The notes beneath the pieces were generated by a model. It did not search any database and was not told the origin of the DNA. It worked only from the letters and a program-made list of their open reading frames with translations. Shown here one piece after another: positions 8,479-17,477 of a DNA stretch of 64,000 nucleotides. The position numbers were made by a program, and so were the translations under genes. The stretch spans positions 62,001 through 126,000 of the forward strand of contig NZ_JALJRZ010000003.1 in NCBI RefSeq assembly GCF_024519435.1. Reading direction: 5' to 3'. Every line of letters starts with the position of its first letter. Positions within the stretch are counted from its first letter, which is position 1. Source of the DNA: Terrabacter sp. Ter38. Its GTDB lineage: Bacteria; Actinomycetota; Actinomycetes; Actinomycetales; Dermatophilaceae.

Positions 8479-9407
8479 CGCGCCGCCGTCGGCGCAGCCT
8501 CGACCCGGCCGGTCCCGACGTGGGAGTCGGCGTGGGCGTCGGCGTGGGCGTGGGCGTCGGCGTCGGCGTGGGCGTCGTCGGCGTCGGGCGCGATCCGGCC
8601 GTCGCGGACCCGGACGACGCCGTTGCACCAGCGGGCGACGTTCTCGTCGTGGGTCACCACGACGAGCGACGCTCCGGTGTGCGCCGCGAGCTGCGTCAGG
8701 TGATGCATCACCTCGGCGCTCGTCGTCTGGTCGAGCGCACCGGTCGGCTCGTCGGCGAAGACCACACCGGGCCGGCCCACGAGCGCCCGCGCGATGGCGA
8801 CACGCTGCGCCTGGCCGCCCGAGAGCTCGCCGGGTCGGCGCCTCTCGAGGCCCGAGAGGCCGAGCGGCGGGAAGAGCGTCGCAGCTCGCGCTGCCGCCTC
8901 CGACCGTCTGACCCCGCCGAGCATGAGCGGCAGGGCGACGTTCTCGATCGCCGGCAGCTCGGGGAGCAGCATGCCCTGCTGGAAGACGAAGCCGAAGTCC
9001 TCACGGCGCAGCACCGTGCGCTCGCGGTCCGACATCCGTGCGATGTCCCGGCCGCGCCAGAGCACCTGGCCCCCGGTAGGTCGCAGGATTCCCGCCAGGA
9101 CGTGCAGCAGGGTCGTCTTGCCCGAGCCGGAAGGCCCCATGACGGCGAGGCTCTCGCCGGCGCGGATCGTCAGGTCGACGCCGCCGAGCGCGGGCGGCCC
9201 GGCGGATGCCCCGGAGCGGCCGTAGGTCATGACGAGGTCCCGGGCGACGAGGTCGCGGGCCGGGTCGGCCGATGCCGCCCGTGACGGATGCGACGGGCCC
9301 GGGGCGGCCGCCACGCCGACGCCGGGGCTGACCGGGGAGGCGACGGTGGGGGAGCCGGGGCGCTCGGGCGCGCCGGACGGCATACGGGCTGGATCGTAGT
9401 AGCTCAT
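8475..9407 (-). CDS. MacB/LolD-like ABC transporter ATPase with His-rich tail
   Basis: 310-residue ATPase for the overlapping FtsX-like permease. Walker A GPSGSGKTT is at residues 91-99, signature LSGGQ at 195-199, Walker B VVFADEP near 215-221 and the switch His near 253 (VTHD). The first 50 residues are a Pro/Ser/Gly-rich extension. The last 36 residues are unusual: after the domain ends (VRVRDGRI) comes an alternating Ala/Asp/His stretch with five histidines (residues about 275-296), encoded by an imperfect 6-12 base tandem repeat at 8519-8585. This tail could bind metal or simply reflect repeat expansion. I chose ATG 9407 (MSYYDPAR); the frame is open to 9476. Confidence 0.83.
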   Translation of the reverse strand: MSYYDPARMPSGAPERPGSPTVASPVSPGVGVAAAPGPSHPSRAASADPARDLVARDLVMTYGRSGASAGPPALGGVDLTIRAGESLAVMGPSGSGKTTLLHVLAGILRPTGGQVLWRGRDIARMSDRERTVLRREDFGFVFQQGMLLPELPAIENVALPLMLGGVRRSEAAARAATLFPPLGLSGLERRRPGELSGGQAQRVAIARALVGRPGVVFADEPTGALDQTTSAEVMHHLTQLAAHTGASLVVVTHDENVARWCNGVVRVRDGRIAPDADDAHADADAHAHADAHADSHVGTGRVEAAPTAAR

Positions 9408-9517
9408 GGACCCACACTCGCGGTGGTGGGCCCGGCCCCACATCGGGCCGTGGTCGCCTCCCTGGCGGGACGGCATACGACCCCGGTATGACGCCCGGGA
9501 CGGGGGCGTACGACGAA

Positions 9518-9544
9518 GGGCCGGGGACGTGATGTCCCCGGCCC
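9518..9544 (-). terminator. Hairpin after clpC
   Basis: A perfect 11-base-pair stem, GGGCCGGGGAC (9518-9528) and GTCCCCGGCCC (9534-9544) with a 5-base loop, starts 27 bases past the clpC stop on the minus strand. There is no T-tract. It separates clpC from the ABC/FtsX/LCP/argA operon, so it most likely ends the clpC transcript. Confidence 0.75.
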
Positions 9545-9571
9545 CTCGGCCGTGCTGGCGGATCGCTGCGG

Positions 9572-12190
9572 TCAGCGCTCCGTGCCGGTCAGCCCCGCGT
9601 CGGGGTAGACCTGGTCGTCGGGCACGGGCGGCCCGGCGGTGATGTTGACCCCGAGTGCCTCGTCGAGGGCAGCGCCCTCGGGAAGCTCCGGGAGGTCGTC
9701 GGACGGGCGGTGCGCGGCGTCCGGGTGGGCCATGTCGGAGAAGGTGAACGTCTCCGCCTTGCCCTCACCCTCGGTGTCGACCTTGACGTACTGGCCGGAC
9801 GCGAAGTCCCCGAACAGGATCCGCTCCGACAGGGCATCCTCGATCTCGCGCTGGATGGTGCGGCGCAGCGGGCGCGCACCGAGCACGGGGTCGTAGCCCT
9901 TCTTGGCGAGCAGGTCCTTGGCGGACTGCGTGAGCTCCATGCCCATGTCCTTGTCCTTGAGCCGCTTGTCGAGCTTGGCGATCTCGAGGTCGACGATCTG
10001 GATGATCTCGTCGCGGCTCAGGTGCGGGAAGACGATGGTGTCGTCGACACGGTTGAGGAACTCGGGCCGGAAGTGCTGCTTGAGCTCGTCGGTGACCTTC
10101 GCCTTCATCCGCTCGTAGTCCGAGCGGCTGTCGGGTCCGGCCGAGAAGCCCATGTTGGCCTTGGAGATGTCCCTCGTGCCGAGGTTGGTCGTCATGATGA
10201 TGACCGTGTTCTTGAAGTCGACCATCCGACCCTGCGAGTCGGTGAGGCGGCCGTCCTCGAGCACCTGCAGCAGCGAGTTGAAGATCTCCGGGTGAGCCTT
10301 CTCGACCTCGTCGAACAGCACGACCGAGAACGGCTTGCGGCGCACCTTCTCGGTGAGCTGGCCGCCCTCCTCGTAGCCGACGTAACCGGGAGGCGAGCCG
10401 AACAGGCGGCTCACGGTGTGCTTCTCGGAGTACTCGGACATGTCGAGCTGGATCAGCGCGTCCTCGCTGCCGAAGAGGAACTCGGCGAGCGTCTTGGCGA
10501 GCTCGGTCTTACCGACACCGGTGGGACCGGCGAAGATGAACGAGCCACCCGGACGGCGCGGGTCCTTGAGGCCGGCACGAGTACGGCGGATCGCCTGGGA
10601 CAGCGCCTTGACGGCGTCGTCCATGCCGACGATGCGCTTGTGCAGCTCGTCCTCCATGTGGAGCAGTCGGCTCGACTCCTCCTCGGTCAGCTTGAAGACG
10701 GGGATGCCGGTGCTCGCAGCCAGGACCTCGGCGATGAGCTCCTCGTCGACCTCGGCCACCACGTCCATGTCGCCCGACTTCCACTGGGCCTCACGGGCGG
10801 CCTTCTCCTGGCGCAGGCGCTTCTCGTCGTCACGGACGCGGGCCGCGCGCTCGAAGTCCTGGCCGTCGATGGCCGACTCCTTCTCGCGCACGAGGGCGGC
10901 GATCTTCTCGTCGAACTCGCGCAGGTCCGGCGGAGCCGTCATCCGACGGATGCGCAGTCGGGCGCCCGCCTCGTCGATGAGGTCGATGGCCTTGTCGGGC
11001 AGGAAGCGGTCGTTGACGTAGCGGTCGGCCATGTTGGCGGCCGCGACGAGCGCACCGTCGGTGATCGTCACGCGGTGGTGGGCCTCGTAGCGGTCACGCA
11101 GACCCTTGAGGATCTCGATGGCGTGCGGCAGCGTCGGCTCCTGCACCTGGATCGGCTGGAAGCGCCGCTCGAGGGCCGAGTCCTTCTCGATGTGCTTGCG
11201 GTACTCGTCGAGCGTCGTCGCACCGATCGTCTGCAGCTCACCGCGGGCGAGCATCGGCTTGAGGATCGACGCGGCGTCGATCGCGCCCTCGGCGGCACCC
11301 GCACCGACGAGCGTGTGGATCTCGTCGATGAAGATGATGATGTCGCCGCGGGTGCGGATCTCCTTGAGAACCTTCTTCAGCCGCTCCTCGAAGTCACCGC
11401 GGTAGCGGCTGCCGGCCACGAGCGAGCCGAGGTCGAGGGTGTAGAGCTGCTTGTCCTTGAGGGTCTCGGGCACCTCGCCCTTGACGATGTCCTGGGCGAG
11501 ACCCTCGACGACGGCGGTCTTGCCGACGCCGGGCTCGCCGATGAGGACCGGGTTGTTCTTCGTGCGGCGGGACAGCACCTGCATGACCCGCTCGATCTCT
11601 TTCTCACGTCCGATGACCGGGTCGAGCTTGCCCTCTCGGGCAGCCTGCGTGAGGTTGCGACCGAACTGGTCGAGCACGAGGGACCCCGCGGGCGTCCCCT
11701 CGGTCTGGCTCTGGCCCACACCCGCGCCGGCCTTCTCGCCGCCCTGGCCACCCTGGTAGCCGGAGAGCAGCTGGATGACCTGCTGGCGGACCTTGTTGAG
11801 CTCCGCGCCGAGCTTGACGAGGACCTGGGCGGCGACGCCCTCGCCCTCGCGGATCAGGCCGAGCAGGATGTGCTCGGTGCCGATGTAGCTGTGGCCGAGC
11901 TGGAGCGCCTCGCGCAGCGAGTACTCGAGGACCTTCTTCGCGCGGGGCGTGAAGGGAATGTGGCCGGTCGGAGCCTGCTGCCCCTGGCCGATGATCTCCT
12001 GGACCTGGGCCCGGACCGCTTCGAGCGAGATGTCGAGCGATTCGAGGGCCTTCGCGGCGACGCCTTCGCCTTCGTGGATCAGACCCAGGAGGATGTGCTC
12101 GGTCCCGATGTAGTTGTGGTTGAGCAGGCGAGCTTCCTCCTGCGCGAGGACAACCACCCTTCGGGCCCTGTCGGTGAACCGTTCGAACAT
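9572..12190 (-). CDS. clpC: ClpC, AAA+ unfoldase of the Clp protease
   Basis: 872-residue hexameric unfoldase that feeds substrates to ClpP. Two N-terminal Clp repeats (residues 1-75 and 76-145, each with an [11 protein letters not shown] motif) are followed by AAA-1 (Walker [10 protein letters not shown] at 218-226, Walker B IIIFIDE at 284-290), a UVR-like helical middle domain with [14 protein letters not shown], and AAA-2 (Walker [10 protein letters not shown] near 550, Walker [12 protein letters not shown]). The C-terminal tail beyond the D2 small domain is acidic and Pro-rich. Start ATG 12190 has AGGAGA five bases upstream. A ClgR-type operator lies 132 bases upstream and a hairpin follows the stop, so it is probably monocistronic. 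The lsr2 gene that often neighbours clpC in actinobacteria is absent here. Confidence 0.97.
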   Translation of the reverse strand: MFERFTDRARRVVVLAQEEARLLNHNYIGTEHILLGLIHEGEGVAAKALESLDISLEAVRAQVQEIIGQGQQAPTGHIPFTPRAKKVLEYSLREALQLGHSYIGTEHILLGLIREGEGVAAQVLVKLGAELNKVRQQVIQLLSGYQGGQGGEKAGAGVGQSQTEGTPAGSLVLDQFGRNLTQAAREGKLDPVIGREKEIERVMQVLSRRTKNNPVLIGEPGVGKTAVVEGLAQDIVKGEVPETLKDKQLYTLDLGSLVAGSRYRGDFEERLKKVLKEIRTRGDIIIFIDEIHTLVGAGAAEGAIDAASILKPMLARGELQTIGATTLDEYRKHIEKDSALERRFQPIQVQEPTLPHAIEILKGLRDRYEAHHRVTITDGALVAAANMADRYVNDRFLPDKAIDLIDEAGARLRIRRMTAPPDLREFDEKIAALVREKESAIDGQDFERAARVRDDEKRLRQEKAAREAQWKSGDMDVVAEVDEELIAEVLAASTGIPVFKLTEEESSRLLHMEDELHKRIVGMDDAVKALSQAIRRTRAGLKDPRRPGGSFIFAGPTGVGKTELAKTLAEFLFGSEDALIQLDMSEYSEKHTVSRLFGSPPGYVGYEEGGQLTEKVRRKPFSVVLFDEVEKAHPEIFNSLLQVLEDGRLTDSQGRMVDFKNTVIIMTTNLGTRDISKANMGFSAGPDSRSDYERMKAKVTDELKQHFRPEFLNRVDDTIVFPHLSRDEIIQIVDLEIAKLDKRLKDKDMGMELTQSAKDLLAKKGYDPVLGARPLRRTIQREIEDALSERILFGDFASGQYVKVDTEGEGKAETFTFSDMAHPDAAHRPSDDLPELPEGAALDEALGVNITAGPPVPDDQVYPDAGLTGTER

Positions 12191-12321
12191 GTTCTTCTCC
12201 TGACTGATCGAGAGACATCTCGATGCTATCCGTGCCCGCTGTGGACGAGCACACCCCGACCAACGCCGGTGGTGTCCCTCCTGTTCCCCATCCTGAGCGT
12301 GATCGGCTCAGGTTCGGCCGC

Positions 12322-12340
12322 TGTTCGCCGTGAGCGGACA
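12322..12340 (-). promoter_or_regulatory. ClgR-type operator upstream of clpC
   Basis: The inverted repeat TGTTCGC-N5-GCGGACA (one mismatch between arms) fits the CGC-N5-GCG core of the ClgR recognition sequence described in Corynebacterium and Streptomyces (CGC-Y-N-A-N-R-GCG, read here on the minus strand as CGC-TCACG-GCG followed by AAC). ClgR activates clp genes in these genera. The site is 132 bases upstream of the clpC start. No clgR gene lies in this window, so the regulator is inferred. Confidence 0.65.
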
Positions 12341-12476
12341 GATGCCGGGAGGCGTGTCGTGATCCTTGCGTATGCCGTGTCGTACCCGCCCAGTGTCCGC
12401 CCACCGTGTTGCGGCCGCGTTTCACACCCGTGTCGCGCGGGTCGCCGCGGTCGGTCCGGGAGCCCTTCCGACACCC

Positions 12477-12496
12477 AACCGCGCCATGGCGCGGTT
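12477..12496. repeat. 20-base perfect palindrome
   Basis: AACCGCGCCATGGCGCGGTT, centred on GCGCCATGGCGC. It lies 61 bases beyond the 3' end of the DUF559 gene. Two related palindromes with the core GCGCCGTGGCGC lie on the other side of that gene (13546-13618). Confidence 0.6.
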
Positions 12497-12557
12497 CTGG
12501 GTCGGGACGCCCCGTCATCCGGCGCGGAACTGCGCCCGGGCGCGCTTGTCGGCGCCC

Positions 12558-13490
12558 TCATGCCGGCAGGGCGATGTCGCCCGACCTGCTCGGGAAGTGT
12601 CGGCGCCACTCGTGCCGGAGCCGGGGTACCGGCATACCTGCTCGGCGCATGGCCCGCGTGATCCTCGCGAGCGTGTTCGCCGGCGTCGAGTAGATGTCCC
12701 GGGACACGACCACGAGCCTGCGGATCCGCTCGTCGTCGAGGGCCTCGTCGCGGCCGATGTCGCTGAGCCACTGCTCGTCGGACTCGGCGTGCTGCCTGCC
12801 GTCGTACTCGATGATCAGCCGGAAGGGGAGGTAGGAGAGGTCGTAGCGCCGGAGCAGGGTCCCGTCGCCGTCGTGCACCCGGTGGTCGACCTCGGGCTCG
12901 GGCAGGCCGGCGAGGACGATGAGCAGCCGCAGGCGGGTCTCCATCGGCGAGTCGACGCCGGCTCTCACGAGCCTTGCCGCTCGCCGGGCCAGCCTCGAGT
13001 GGGGGCCGCGGTGCTTCTCAGCCAGGGCAACCAGCTCGTCAGGTGTGCAGCGCTTCTTGCGGACCAACGAGTCGCCGAGCACGACGAGATCGACGAGCGT
13101 CAGGCAGTGGGCCAGGTCCAGAAACGTCTGAACCGGCGTCGTCACACGAAGCCCTCGGAAGAGGACGACCTCCTGCCCCTCCTTGACACGGTGGGCCGTG
13201 ATTCCGTCCCGTCGTGTCCGGTTGCGCGGACTCGAGACGTGGATGTCGGGGTGAGCAGGGACGATCCCACCCCACAGTGACGCCGCCGTGTGGTGCGACA
13301 CATGGCTGCCCGGTGTGACCACGAGGAGGGCGGCCTCGATCCGGACGCGCAACGTGACGGGAACCGTTCGCTCGACATGGACCCCACGGAAGAGCGCGAC
13401 GTGCGAGCGGCGGAGCCGATCATCGGTGTTCCCGGCCGCCGTCGCATCAGCCCGTCGGACCGGAGGTGTGCTGCGATCTGGGCGAGTCAT
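12558..13490 (-). CDS. DUF559 (Vsr-like endonuclease fold) protein with AbiEi-like N-terminal region
   Basis: About 310 residues. The N-terminal half (RSHVALFRGVHV, the SHHTAASLWG segment, then LRVTTPVQTFLDLA) matches the winged-helix/AbiEi-antitoxin-like region found in many actinobacterial proteins annotated as DUF559 or type IV TA AbiEi family. The C-terminal half has the DUF559 PD-(D/E)xK-like core, with PMETRLRLLI as the first acidic helix, PEPEVDHRV, and RLIIEYDGRQH as the catalytic E-x-D/Q-like strand, so a nuclease fold is likely. Function in this family is not established. ATG 13490 is my preferred start; the frame continues to 13583. It is flanked on both sides by similar palindromes, which suggests either operators or a mobile-like association. 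Confidence 0.7.
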   Translation of the reverse strand: MTRPDRSTPPVRRADATAAGNTDDRLRRSHVALFRGVHVERTVPVTLRVRIEAALLVVTPGSHVSHHTAASLWGGIVPAHPDIHVSSPRNRTRRDGITAHRVKEGQEVVLFRGLRVTTPVQTFLDLAHCLTLVDLVVLGDSLVRKKRCTPDELVALAEKHRGPHSRLARRAARLVRAGVDSPMETRLRLLIVLAGLPEPEVDHRVHDGDGTLLRRYDLSYLPFRLIIEYDGRQHAESDEQWLSDIGRDEALDDERIRRLVVVSRDIYSTPANTLARITRAMRRAGMPVPRLRHEWRRHFPSRSGDIALPA

Positions 13491-13545
13491 GGTGGAAGCC
13501 TGCCCGGGCGATGGCAATGCGCGAGACGCCTCTCCACAGGTGGGC

Positions 13546-13618
13546 AGAAGCGCGCCGTGGCGCGCTTCTCGTTGTTCGGACACCCATCGTGACGTGCGAA
13601 AGTGCGCCGTGGCGCACT
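13546..13618. repeat. Two related palindromes upstream of the DUF559 gene
   Basis: The first has 11-base arms AGAAGCGCGCC (13546-13556) and GGCGCGCTTCT (13559-13569) around a central GT. The second has 8-base arms AGTGCGCC (13601-13608) and GGCGCACT (13611-13618) around a central GT. Both contain GCGCCGTGGCGC, one base different from the core of the palindrome on the other side of the gene (12477-12496). Confidence 0.6.
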
Positions 13619-13644
13619 CTTGGGCGTATGCCGGTGGGCCGAGG

Positions 13645-14148
13645 TCAGGGGTTGGGGTCGGGGTGGGGGTGACCGTGGGCGAAACGGTCGTGGAGGTCGC
13701 GGACCTCGGCCTCGAGCTCGGGGGCCGGACCGTCGACGACCGCGGCCGGCACGACGTCGCGGATCGACAGTGCCGCGACCGGGGCCGGAGCCGACCCCCA
13801 CGCCGACCGCCACGCGGTCAGCTGGGCCGAGCTCACGGCATACGCGATCCGGCCGAGGCCGACCCACGCGTGCGCGGCCGAGCACATGGGGCAGTGCTCG
13901 CCCGAGGTGTAGACGGTGGCGCCCGCCCGCTCCGAGGCGTTCAGGTGGGCACCGGCCCAGCGCGCGATGGCGAACTCGGGGTGCTGGGTGGCCTCGAGTG
14001 CGACGACGTGGTTGTGGTCCTCGAAGAGCACCTCCCCGTGACCCGAGACGAGGACGGAGCCGAACGGCTCGTCCCCGCGCTCGAGGGCCAGGCGCGCGAG
14101 CGAGACGGCTCGCCGCAGGTGCTCGAGGTCGGTGGCATCGAGGCTCAT
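13645..14148 (-). CDS. CMP/dCMP- or guanine-deaminase-like zinc deaminase
   Basis: 167-residue cytosolic deaminase of the cytidine deaminase superfamily. The zinc site is visible as HPEFAIA (His ligand and catalytic Glu, the H-x-E motif) and EHCPMC (the two Cys ligands of P-C-x2-C type). General architecture matches bacterial nucleoside/guanine deaminases, which act on a free base or nucleoside; TadA-type tRNA editing is less likely given the sequence context. The C-terminus ends in a short His/Pro/Asp-rich tail. Start ATG 14148 overlaps the methyltransferase stop (ATGA), so the two are translationally coupled. Confidence 0.8.
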   Translation of the reverse strand: MSLDATDLEHLRRAVSLARLALERGDEPFGSVLVSGHGEVLFEDHNHVVALEATQHPEFAIARWAGAHLNASERAGATVYTSGEHCPMCSAAHAWVGLGRIAYAVSSAQLTAWRSAWGSAPAPVAALSIRDVVPAAVVDGPAPELEAEVRDLHDRFAHGHPHPDPNP

Positions 14149-14897
14149 GCGACCCTCCCGGTGACGAGGGCGAACGTGACGAAGGCGCCGCCGTCGGCCT
14201 CGAGCATCCCCTGCACCGGTGACGTGGGCTGTCCCTTGAGCTCCATGACGGCACGTTCCCACAGCAGCCAGTTCGCGCAGGCGTCCGGCTGGTTGCGGGC
14301 GGTGACGGTCGCGAAGGCCCGACTGAACTCCCACTGGCTGCGCAGCCAGTCCGCGGTGTGCCACGCGGCCGACTCGGCGCCGACGACGCGGTCGATGTGC
14401 TCCGGGATCTCGCCGAGCTCGCGCACCTCGGTCGTCAGGGCGGGCGTCGCGACCCCGAGCTGGCCGCCCGGCTTGAGGAAGGTCGCGAGGTAGGGCGGGT
14501 AGTGGTCGCCGGTGCCGAAGTACTCCCACGCGTCGATGCTGACGATGGCGTCGAACGAGCCCCGGCCGAAGGGCAGCGCGTGCGCGTCGACCCGCGTCGC
14601 GAGGACGCGGTCGTCGACGCCCTCCTTCCGGAAGACGGCGGCCGCCTCGGTGGGGTCGACCCACAGGTCCGCGGCCACGACGCCGACGCCGTACTCCCGC
14701 GCGAGGAAGACCGACGTCGCGCCCAGTCCGGAGCCGAGGTCGAGCACGCGCATGCCGGGACGCAGGTCGAGGTCTGCGGCGAGGTCCTCGAGCAGCCACA
14801 ACGGGTGCGGGCCCATGTCGAGGTCGACGAGCCACTTCGCGTCGTAGCCGTTCGACTTCGGGTAGGCGTCGCGGGTCAGGTGGTCGAGGGCTGGCAT
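14145..14897 (-). CDS. Class I SAM-dependent methyltransferase
   Basis: 250 residues. Motif I is VLDLGSGLGATSVFLA, followed by the acidic loop VVAADLWV, motif II-like GSFDAIVSIDAWEYFG and motif III-like FLKPGGQLGVATP. This is a Rossmann-fold small-molecule methyltransferase of the type that modifies lipids, sugars or secondary metabolites; the substrate is unknown. ATG 14897 is preceded by GGAGGA eight bases upstream, which fixes the start. Coupled to the downstream deaminase by a 4-base overlap. Confidence 0.82.
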   Translation of the reverse strand: MPALDHLTRDAYPKSNGYDAKWLVDLDMGPHPLWLLEDLAADLDLRPGMRVLDLGSGLGATSVFLAREYGVGVVAADLWVDPTEAAAVFRKEGVDDRVLATRVDAHALPFGRGSFDAIVSIDAWEYFGTGDHYPPYLATFLKPGGQLGVATPALTTEVRELGEIPEHIDRVVGAESAAWHTADWLRSQWEFSRAFATVTARNQPDACANWLLWERAVMELKGQPTSPVQGMLEADGGAFVTFALVTGRVA

Positions 14898-15024
14898 GAC
14901 CCGATCCTCCGGGACGGCGACGGAGCCGTCGAATGAGTTCCACTCCCCGAAACCGCACCGCCGGGCGCCTGCTGGTCCATGATGTGACGGTTCGCACGCC
15001 ACAGTGGACACAGGGAGCGCCGTG

Positions 15025-16089
15025 ATGACGACGACCGGAACGACCGTCCGCAGACGCTTCGTCGTCGTGCTGACCGCCCTCGCAGGGCTCGCGGCGCTGC
15101 TCGTCCCGGCGACGCCCTCGACCGCAGCGACGGCCCCGCCGCCGGTCTCGAGCATCATCGTCACCGAGCGCACGGCCCACCGCGTCACCATCAGCTACGC
15201 CGTCCCGGCGGCGTACTACAGCCCCGGTGGTGGCGGAATCGTGCGCGTGACGCGGGGCCACACGCCCGCGGCGTCCCCGACGGCGGGGTATGCCGTCCCG
15301 GTCACCGGGCGCACCGCGCGCACGACGCTCACCCCGGCTCTCACCCCGAACGTGGCCTACACGTTCGCCGTCTGGGTCAAGGCGAACGGCCTCTACTCGG
15401 CCCGACGCACCATCACCGTCGTCACCCGTCCTGACGTCGTGGCGGACCTCCGTGCCGCCGCCTCGGTGACCCCGCCGTCGTACGACCTCGGTGCGGCGCA
15501 GGTCCGTCTCTCGTGGCGCAACCCCGCGGGTCCCCTCGGGGCCGTCCGCATCATCCGCAACTCGGCGCCCACGACGACGGGCGGCACGGTGGTCACGTTG
15601 AGCGGCTCGGCCACCTCGTTCGTCGACACCACGCTGCCCGCGCAGGTGTGCGGCTCACGGAGCGGCACGGGGTGCAGCACCGAAGCCGTCCACTACTGGG
15701 TCATCCCGGAGTCGACGATCGGTGGCTTCGCCGACCGCTACGTCCGCGCCGACGTCGTCGTGGGCAGCCGCACGATCACCGGCACGGTGTCGGGTGCCAA
15801 CGCCACGGTCGTCGCCCTGTGCTGCCAGAACCTCGTCGACGCCGAGGATGCGCTGATCGCCGGTGCCGCGGCCGACCCCGCGGTCGACGGTGGGGCCTTC
15901 ACGATCCACGTGCCGCCGGGCGTCTACACCGTCTGCACGTTCGCCGCGAACCCGCCGCGGAACCAGGTGGGCACGTGCTGGAGCACGGCCGGCGGCGGGA
16001 CCACGGACCCGTGGTGGGAGGTCGGGGGAGACCCCGTGCCGACCGTCGACGTGCGCGCGGCGACGTCGTACTCGGGCGTACGGCTGTAG
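15025..16089 (+). CDS. Secreted protein with fibronectin type III-like repeats
   Basis: About 354 residues with a clear signal peptide (VRRRFVVVLTALAGLAALL, cleavage probably after STA-AT near residue 37). The mature part holds two FN3-like beta-sandwich units: SSIIVTERTAHRVTISYAVP to NVAYTFAVWVKANG, and AQVRLSWRNPAGPLGAVRII to a HYWVIPES strand. A Cys-containing C-terminal domain with the carboxypeptidase-regulatory-like strand GVYTVCTFA follows. Four or more Cys suggest disulfides. It is probably cell-surface or extracellular; no catalytic motif is visible. I preferred ATG 15025 with GGGAG upstream over GTG 15004. Confidence 0.7.
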   Translation: MTTTGTTVRRRFVVVLTALAGLAALLVPATPSTAATAPPPVSSIIVTERTAHRVTISYAVPAAYYSPGGGGIVRVTRGHTPAASPTAGYAVPVTGRTARTTLTPALTPNVAYTFAVWVKANGLYSARRTITVVTRPDVVADLRAAASVTPPSYDLGAAQVRLSWRNPAGPLGAVRIIRNSAPTTTGGTVVTLSGSATSFVDTTLPAQVCGSRSGTGCSTEAVHYWVIPESTIGGFADRYVRADVVVGSRTITGTVSGANATVVALCCQNLVDAEDALIAGAAADPAVDGGAFTIHVPPGVYTVCTFAANPPRNQVGTCWSTAGGGTTDPWWEVGGDPVPTVDVRAATSYSGVRL

Positions 16090-16105
16090 TGCAGATCCGG
16101 GCGCG

Positions 16106-17392
16106 TCAGCCGACCCGGACGAGCCGCTCGGGGGTGAGGTCGGCGAGCGACGTGCACCCGGTGAGCGCCAGCTGGAGGTCGAGCTCGGCGCGCAGGTTGC
16201 GCAGCACCTCCGACACCCCGTCGGCGCCGGCGAGAGCCAGGCCGTAGACGTGAGGGCGCCCGATACCGACGGCCGACGCGCCCAGAGCCAGGGCGACGAA
16301 CGCGTCTGCGCCGCAACGGATCCCGCTGTCGAAGATCACCGGAGCCTCCGACCCTGCACCGCGCACGGCGTCGACGACCCCGGGAAGGGCGTCGAGCGCG
16401 GCGACCGACCGGTCGACCTGCCGGCCGCCGTGGTTGGAGACGTAGACGCCGGCGACCCCGGCGTCCACGGCGCGTCGGGCGTCCTCGGGGTGCAGGATCC
16501 CCTTGAGCACGATCGGCAGGCTCGTCATCGCCCGCAGCCGCGGCAGGTCGTCCCACGTCAGAGACGGACGGCTGAAGACGTCGAGGAACGTCTCGACCGC
16601 GGCGCGCGGCTCGGGTGCCGTGAGGTTGTGCCGGGTGTCGCCCGGGTGGTTGCGACTCATCGACACGAGCGTCGCGACGGCGGCCGGCGTGGGCCGCGGC
16701 CGGACTGCGGGCCCCGCAGCCGCCACCCGCTCGCGGACGAGCCGCTGGAAGACGGGGTCCGACGTGTACTGCGCGATGCCCTCGCCGCGGGCGAACGGCA
16801 GGTGACCGAGGTCGAGGTCGCGCGGACGCCAGCCGAGGTATGCCGTGTCGAGCGTGACGACGAGGGCGTCGCTGCCGCACGCCTCGGCCCGAGAGACGAG
16901 GCTCTCGACGAGGTCGTCGTCGCTGCTCCAGTAGAGCTGGTACCAGTGCCCCGAGCCGGCGAGCGCGCGGGCGACGTCCTCCATCGGCACCGAGGCCTGG
17001 GTGCTGAGGATCTGGGTGATGCGCTGCGCACGGGCGCCGCGGGCGACGGCGAGGTCGGCCTCGTCGTCGGCCATCGACAGGACCCCCACCGGGGCGACGA
17101 GGAACGGGCTCTCGTGCCGACGGCCGAAGAGCTCGACGGACGTGTCGCGGTGGGTCGTGTCGACGAGCATCCGGGGCACCGTGCGCCACCTCGAGAAGGC
17201 TGCGACGTTGGCGTCGGTGCTCGCCTCGGATCCGGCCGAGCCTGCGACGTAGGCGAACCCGCGCTTCGACATGACCTTGCGGGCTGCCGCCTCGAGGTGC
17301 GTGCCGTCGGTCGGGACCGCTGGTCGGCGGCCAAAGGCACCGGCCCGGTAGATGGCCGACTGGACGGTCCGTCCGATGCCCTCCTGCGGCAT
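16106..17392 (-). CDS. FMN-dependent alpha-hydroxy-acid oxidase (lactate 2-monooxygenase-like)
   Basis: 428-residue TIM-barrel flavoenzyme. Family marks include FLVAPVGVLSMA near the FMN phosphate, WYQLYW in the central barrel, PIVLKGILHPEDA with the FMN-contacting Lys, and SNHGGRQVDRS, which holds the catalytic His and substrate-binding Arg. The long insert between barrel strands and the overall length favour the lactate 2-monooxygenase/lactate oxidase subgroup over LldD lactate dehydrogenase. Start ATG 17392 is fixed by AGGAG eight bases upstream and is embedded in a copy of the iterated octamer. No lactate permease or regulator is adjacent. Confidence 0.85.
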   Translation of the reverse strand: MPQEGIGRTVQSAIYRAGAFGRRPAVPTDGTHLEAAARKVMSKRGFAYVAGSAGSEASTDANVAAFSRWRTVPRMLVDTTHRDTSVELFGRRHESPFLVAPVGVLSMADDEADLAVARGARAQRITQILSTQASVPMEDVARALAGSGHWYQLYWSSDDDLVESLVSRAEACGSDALVVTLDTAYLGWRPRDLDLGHLPFARGEGIAQYTSDPVFQRLVRERVAAAGPAVRPRPTPAAVATLVSMSRNHPGDTRHNLTAPEPRAAVETFLDVFSRPSLTWDDLPRLRAMTSLPIVLKGILHPEDARRAVDAGVAGVYVSNHGGRQVDRSVAALDALPGVVDAVRGAGSEAPVIFDSGIRCGADAFVALALGASAVGIGRPHVYGLALAGADGVSEVLRNLRAELDLQLALTGCTSLADLTPERLVRVG

Positions 17393-17477
17393 ACGAGCTC
17401 CTCTGGTCGCACGGGCCCGGTCCGCGTCGCTGCGGTCCGGGTGCTGCGCCTATCCTGCTACGCGGCCGAGCCGGGGG

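Larger units (their letters stand above)
12191..12557. other. Non-coding region upstream of clpC
   Basis: 367 bases without a convincing gene. It holds the clpC leader and promoter region (a TAGCAT-like -10 on the minus strand near 12225-12230), a ClgR-type operator (12322-12340), one copy of the iterated octamer (12370-12377), a perfect 20-base palindrome (12477-12496) and a second G+C palindrome GCGCCCGGGCGC (12533-12544). The frames open across it have no recognisable product. Confidence 0.6.

Noticed and set aside
9710-12661. Very long plus-strand open frame (983 codons) opposite clpC
   Set aside because: It is the antisense shadow of clpC; its product is a run of Leu/Val/Asp/Glu/Arg typical of reversed high-G+C codons, with no family resemblance.
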